From contig NC_053133.1 of NCBI RefSeq assembly GCF_010015445.1, positions 5,496,200 through 5,560,199 of the forward strand: a DNA stretch of 64,000 nt. Reading direction: 5' to 3'. The position numbers were made by a program, and so were the translations under genes. Every line of letters begins with the position of its first letter. The first letter of the stretch is position 1. The notes under the pieces are model-generated. The model was not told the origin of the DNA. It did no database searches and saw nothing but the letters and a program-made list of their open reading frames with translations. This document shows positions 48,601 to 55,550 of the stretch, piece by piece. Source of the stretch: Perca fluviatilis. Taxonomy: Eukaryota > Chordata > Actinopteri > Perciformes > Percidae.

Positions 48601-51600
48601 CTGATTGGACAGTATAACATATATAAATAAAGACAACAGGACATGTTCTACTGATTGGACAGTATAAAATATATAAATAAAGAGAACAGGACATGTTGTA
48701 CTGGTTGGACAGTATAACATATAAATAAAGACAACAGGACATGTTCTACTGATTGGACAGTATAAAATATATAAATAAAGAGAACAGGACATGTTCTACT
48801 GATTGGACAGTATAATATATATAAATAAAGAGAACAGGACACAACTTTTCTTTCGCTTCTCTGATTGGTTCAGTGTGTTGTCTATTTCTTGACTTACACT
48901 GTCACTCTGTCGAAATATACACACACGTGGTACGCTCCATAGTCACGTAGTGGACCCGTGTGCTGACGTGCACTAACATGTACAAGTGGCACGGTAACTG
49001 GCCAATGAAACAGGATCATTACAGCGTTTCAAGCGGACTCTAAATCAAACACTACTAAGCCACACAGCCAACAGACGGGACGCAGCGCTCCACAACATAA
49101 ACTACATATTGCATACTTATTGTGACACTTTCGATATATTGCGATAAGGATATTGAGTCGATATACTGTATCTTGCACCCCTAGATATAATATTGGGCAA
49201 CGTGATATTGCGATAACAATGTTGAATTGCCTTGTTGCTGAAATGTGCTATAGAAACGAGACAAAAAAACTGTCCAACTTCTCCTCCCTACAGTGCTTAA
49301 CCAGCCTTTAGATACAAATAATTAAAGTTAAATTAAAGAGAGAAGAGCTTGGGAAGTAAACCAAGAGCTTATTCATTATTTTACCTACTGTTAAAAAAAG
49401 CAAATACAGGTTAATCTCTCATACACTACTCTTTTTGCACTTGCTCCGTTTACTTGAAGTTTTTATTTTTGTATTCCTCCTGAAAGTGACTTTATTTTAT
49501 TGTTTGATTGATAGCCTACATCTGGCTTCAGGTTAGGGCTGGGCGATATATCGATATAAACAAATATATCGATATATTTTTAAATGAGATATGGAATTAG
49601 ACCATATCGCATATATCGATATAGTTCAAATGTGATCCTTGCTCCCATAGATATGTCGCCGTGAGGTTCTAAACATACGTCAAAACCCGCCGCCATCTTG
49701 GAACAGGGGGCCGAAGCATTCAGATCAACGCTAAAGATGCCGGACTTTTGTACTGCTTAATTATGTTCGATAGAGGAAATGAAAAGAACAAACCGCAATG
49801 GATAACATTTAACAGGTGACAATGTGTTTTATGATTATATATGCCGCCGACCAGCAATCTGAGCTCCGGCGTAGCGGGAGGCGGAGAGCCCGTGGCCGGC
49901 CGCAGCGTCTCTTCCCCGGGCAAAAACACAGCTCCCGCTGCTGCGCCGGTCCCCGCTGATCCAGATCGGACCAGCCAAAGACAGAGTGGTGATCGGTAGG
50001 ATCTTACACGTAGTCCAGGACGAACTGTATGTCGATATCGGCGGAAAGTTCCACTAAGTTTGCCGGCGGCAGGCGGACTGAAAGAAGCTACAGCGGGGCA
50101 GCGACCGTCTGCCGCTGCAGGATCTGGAGCTCAGTGCCCGTTAAAATTACATGTAACGCTTAAATACATACAGAAATAAATAGTGGAGGAATGAGCCTGG
50201 ACATTTCAGTCTGTTTAAACTTCACCTTGAAGCAGAAACTCTTAGTTCAGAAGGGTGAAGTTTCCGTTTGGACTCAGATCTGTGAACCGATCATAATAAA
50301 TATTCTTTGTATTAACACATTAATTAGTTTCTTTGTTTTGTAGTCGATAGTTCATCTTTTAGTTTACTTAAGTGGAAGCAGTATCAAGTGGAAGAATGGG
50401 ACTATAACCTAGGCTTACAGGCATGAGGCATTACATTTTGAACAAAGTAGATTATATTAATATCAAAAGCTTAATTGACCTTTGGAACGAATCACAAATA
50501 GCCTATGGAGCTTTGATTTCAAAAAGTTACTCCTGTTATACAGTATTTAGGTTTACATTTTATTGTTATTTGAACAGCTGAGCATTTAATCATGAACCAG
50601 GTGAAGAAACCGGTTTATTATTTATTTGATTTTGCAACTGTTTCTATGAAACTACTTGTGACATGTCATATTTGATTTGGGCTTTGACTGAACATTTGCT
50701 CTCAATTCGCGGAAAAAAATATCGGGATATATATCGTATATCGATATTCAGCCAAAATATATCGGGATATGACTTTTGGTCCATATCGCCCAGCCCTACT
50801 TCAGGTTGCACTAAAAATTAATTTTACTTGAACAGTGCAGTTTTAAATAATTTTAATAAATAGAGATTTGAACCTTGTTGAAATTTGTTTTGTGTAAATT
50901 GTTAATAATTGAGCAATGGGAAAATAGGGAAATTTGGGACAGCCCTAGTATCACATGAGGACTTTGGACTCATTGGGTCTTGCCATCTTGAACCGCATCA
51001 GAGACGTGCCCACAGCTCCGTACAAAGCGGACCAAAAGCCTATTGTGTGTCTGCTGACGAGGGCCGTAGGAGATATTTGGCATTTGGGTCCGAGATTTCT
51101 CTGAAGTACAGCTGCATTGTTCTCCTCGCAGTACGGATCTCAGTGTGTCGCCTATTCTCGATCGATCGACACCCCTCGATGTTCACACAACTTCATCTGT
51201 TTTGGTCTAGAGGACAGAGGTTCTTTAGTCCGGTCTGTTCATTTATTTGTCTGTTACTTGCAGGATATCTAAACTAACTTTTGCATAGTTCAGTGAAAAT
51301 GGGTGGAAGGTTTGCCTAAATTTTGTGGAAACTAAGTAGCAGATAATTACTTCTAGTTCTCCTTTTTCTCTTCTTCCAGGCGTTCTTGGAGATGGGGACG
51401 GAGGAGACGGCCATCACAATGGTTAACTACTACACCACTGTAACTCCGCACATCCGCAATGTCCCTGTCTTTATTCAGTACTCCAATCACAAAGAACTCA
51501 AAACTGATGCTGGCAATCAGGTTGGTAGAGCCAGACTAACAGACCAAACACTACAACCGTTGTTTCATCATCCCAGCTACAGCTCCTGTGCCCCATCAGT

Positions 51601-54600
51601 AATTGGTTGAGAACTAGAGCTTTTTGTTTGGCTGTCTTAATGCTTTGAAGTTCTGAAGTAATTGGAGGTGTAAAACGTATAAAGATAATCATGTTCAACC
51701 ATAGAGGCTACCTTGTTTAGTGTTTGGCAAATGTGGACACGTGTCAGTGTGTATGTCCTGATTTCTTTTAAATTATTATTTCACCATGTTAGCTGTTGAG
51801 CCCCATTGTTAAAGCCAGTGACTGACAGCTTGTGTTTGGCCGTAGCGGACCCAGGCGGTGCTTCAGGCAGTGTCGGCGGTCCAGTCCGGCGGCTCACCCA
51901 GCTCAGACGTACAGGAGGCTCTGGCTGCAGCCTCCAGTCCTGTGCTGCGGATCATCATCGACAACATGTTCTACCCTGTAACGCTGGATGTGCTGCAACA
52001 GGTATGCAGCCCACACAGGAACGGTTCAGTTGGCATGTGACCTAACTCTCTTTATATTTGTTTGTATTGTTTGATATGTTTGCAGATTTTCTCCAAGTTT
52101 GGCACAGTCATGAAGATAATCACATTCACCAAGAATAATCAGTTCCAGGCCCTTCTGCAGTTCAGCGATCCTGTCAATGCACAGCAGGCCAAACTGGTAA
52201 GAGCGTGTTTACCTGCAGCTCTTTAGCATTAATGTGTTAGTGCTTTGCAATGCCACATTTAATAGTTGAACGTATATGATGACTCTCTTTCTCCTGCCAG
52301 GCACTGGATGGCCAGAACATCTACAACTCGTGTTGCACGCTGCGTATCGACTTCTCCAAGCTGGTCAACCTGAATGTCAAGTACAACAACGATAAGAGTC
52401 GCGACTACACGCGGCCCGAGCTGCCTGCTGGTGACGGCCAGCCCAGCATCGACCCCTCGGTGGCCGCCGCCTTCAGCAAAGACTCCAACTCCCTCCTCGG
52501 TAAGATCCCAGGTACATCACACTTTTCTTTTTCTTCCTTTTTATCCTGTTGTTGATGTTTGTACCAGCTGCTTTAATTTAGTCTCATGAGACATTTTTGT
52601 CAGGTTGAATAATTTGTAAAAGCTGTGTTTTATTTTTGAAATGGAATTAATCAAAGCTGAGTGGTGGCTGTTTATCAGTCATTTTGGCTGGTTTATGGCT
52701 TGCGTCCATGCCCTGCTCAGTGTTGTTATGCTGTGGTTTAGTGGAAGTGCTGCTCTCCATTCCATGATTGCCTGGTCTGCTTCCCGACAGGAGCGCTGAA
52801 CCCTCTGAGCGCGGCGGCGGCAGCAGCTGCTGCTGCAGGGAGGGTGGCCCTCGCTGGACAGACGGGCTCCAGCGGAGTCCTGCTGGTCAGCAACCTCAAC
52901 GAGGAGGTTAGTAACACACCTGCACACACACACACCTGTCAGACGGACCATCTACCCCCCCTACCCCAACTTCATCCCTCTGTAGTTTTGTTTTTGCTGT
53001 TTAGGGCCGGTAGTTTCCCTGTTCTACTTTTGTCATGTCTTGAGTCTGTCATAGCGGAGACCTTAAGAAGGTCCGTGCTGGGATGTTTACGTTACATAAT
53101 GTGGTGTATTTAGCTGCTGTGATCTTGGTCAGTTCTATTTGCATGCAAATATTAGATACTCTCAGATTTAGAGCTCTTCTGTGAGAATACGAGCGTGGTT
53201 TTGTTTGAGCTTTTTATTCCACCGAATGCTTTTCTGTAGTCGGGCTAATAATAGCTTAGGCAGAAAAGTAGTCCATATCTTTTCTAGATATTTCCACAAC
53301 GTTTAGCCACTCAGAGCTGTGATGATGTCTGTTCTGATGGACACTGATCACTGAACTGTCCCAGGGGACACTCGACATTACACTGAGGGACAGGTGTGCT
53401 AATGCTTTTCCATGTCATGCGTATGCATTCACGAGAGGGGAAAGGGGGAGTTTCCTGTAAAGAGATGGGAGGGCAAGCGCAAAGTGCTTAAGCAGCCATG
53501 TAATATTACAGTTACTGGAAGAATTCAAAGATGACATTGAATCTCCGACTCTTCGTTCAAATTCCATTCCAGCAGTTGTTAAAGTCCTCGCTACGCTACA
53601 AATATTGGCATCAGGATCATTTCAAACAGTCATAGCATCAGCAGTGGGGATATCGCACTGTCTGCACTCAGCTGTATCATTGCACCAGTACTTAACACTT
53701 TGCTACAGCGCACTAGTCAATGCATACATTTCCCCACCACTAATGCCGAAGTAACACGCATCAAGCTGTTACCTCACGAACAAGCAGATCAACTTTGTTA
53801 TCGCTAAATCTTTGTTTTTGCTGTTTTGACTGACTTGGTGGCTGATCCATGACAGAAAGTTAAGCGCAATTTACGGTATAGTGGGCGGAGAAAGGCGCTG
53901 ATTAGCCGATGAACTGCAGGGTTGGTAAATAAGACGTACGCTGAAGTATCGCAGTGTGCGCTTTTTGCAGGTTAGCCATGGCGCTGGTAACGCTCCATTC
54001 GCAAATGTACCTACATCTGGCCCTGAGAGTCCAAACCTCTTCAGAATAAATGCACTGGACCACTTGTTATTATTCCAGTTAGTTTTGATATGAAGTATAA
54101 AAAAAAAAAATGTCTAACCTTTTCTTTGCTTTTTTAGTGTCCTTTACACACCCAGAGCCTTGCTGATATTTTTTTTTTAAACTTTTGGTCAGCCCATGTC
54201 CCTATAAGAGAGAGGGGGATTTGCTGTTTCTGTCACCGCACCAGAACCCTCCCTCTTTCCTCCTCTGATGTTCTGCCCTCCCTTCTCTTGTCAAACTGTA
54301 TCTAACTCCGCTAACTGTCTCTCTCTGTTTTTCTCTCTAAGCTCTGCTCACCTCTCCTCAGCTCATATGAAAGCTCATATGAAATCATTCTGTGGTCTCC
54401 TAAGCTGTGTCTCAGTCCTGGGAACAAATACCTGCCTCTCTGAAACGCTCGCTCACTGACTTTTCTCCCTCTTCCTCTGCGTTTTGCCTTTTTTAACTGT
54501 GACCTAAGCGACATCTAATTTGTCTCACCTAATGTCTCTGTCTCTTTCCTCATCAGTCTGTTTTCTCTGGCTGTGAATGAGCTTCTGACAGTATCTCAAC

Positions 54601-55505
54601 CACTCAAACACCTGATGTTAAGATACTGTGCTTAATCCTTCTTTTAGCCTCTCAGACTTGTGTGAACGCCATGTTTTACTCAGGTGGCCTTCACATCAAC
54701 TCTTGCATGCCAAATTATACTGCCAAACTAATATTGAACTGCATGGTCTCTTAACTATCCCCCGGCCCCCCCTCAGCTTCTCACACCCTTGTAGTACCCT
54801 TCTCTCCCTCGCTGAAAGATTGTACATCTTCAGATTTCCGACCTGCTGCATGTTGTTTTTTTATCCCATGGTTATGACTTTATATTGCTGATTTTATTAT
54901 GATTTTGACATGATTGTAACTTTACCTCATGCTTGTCCAGGGTGAAGCTATTTGCTGTATTTTGACTAAAGAAAACATTGATCCAAGCCATTATCTCTGA
55001 CCAAACTACCTGCATTATTCCAGTGTACTGACCTATATTTTATTTTTTGTCCCTCCCCCCTCCTTTTTTTTTTTTTTATTCCCTCTCCCCCAATTTGCAT
55101 TTGCTTCCCTATTCCCCCCATCCCTCCCTCTCTACCCCCAATCCCCTCTCCCCTCCATTCATTCTGCCCCCTCCCCTCCCCCTCCATGTGCTGGTGGGGG
55201 ACTTTTAATCACCCCTTCCTATTGCTCCACCTCCTCCCACATTAACCCCCCCCCCCTCCATGACTCCTCTCTCTCCGCCTGTTCCCCTCCTTCATGACCC
55301 ACCACCTCCATCACTCTCCGGGGGGAAAACAAAAACCACCATTCCTCCTACCTACCTCCGTTCTGGATCGATCTGTCCATTTCCTACCTTCCCCCCTCAT
55401 TCCCTCTCTACTCTCTCTACCCCGCTACCTGTTCCCGCTTCTCCGTTCCCTTTCTGTCCCTCCATACATTGTACCCTGTTACCTTGCTTGTTGTTCATGT
55501 CTATT

Positions 55506-55550
<45 letters not shown>

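Noticed and set aside
48370..48842. Long minus-strand frames with repeating [14 protein letters not shown] peptide
   Set aside because: Produced by the 50-bp minisatellite; several frames repeat the same pattern with shifts.
54557..54590. Exactly 34-nt interval between a strong acceptor (TTTCCTCATCAG) and a GT in ptbp2 intron 9
   Set aside because: In the required phase it reads SVFSGCE then a stop and ends in A, giving Arg not Gly; no resemblance to the conserved RRM3 helix. Most likely coincidence.
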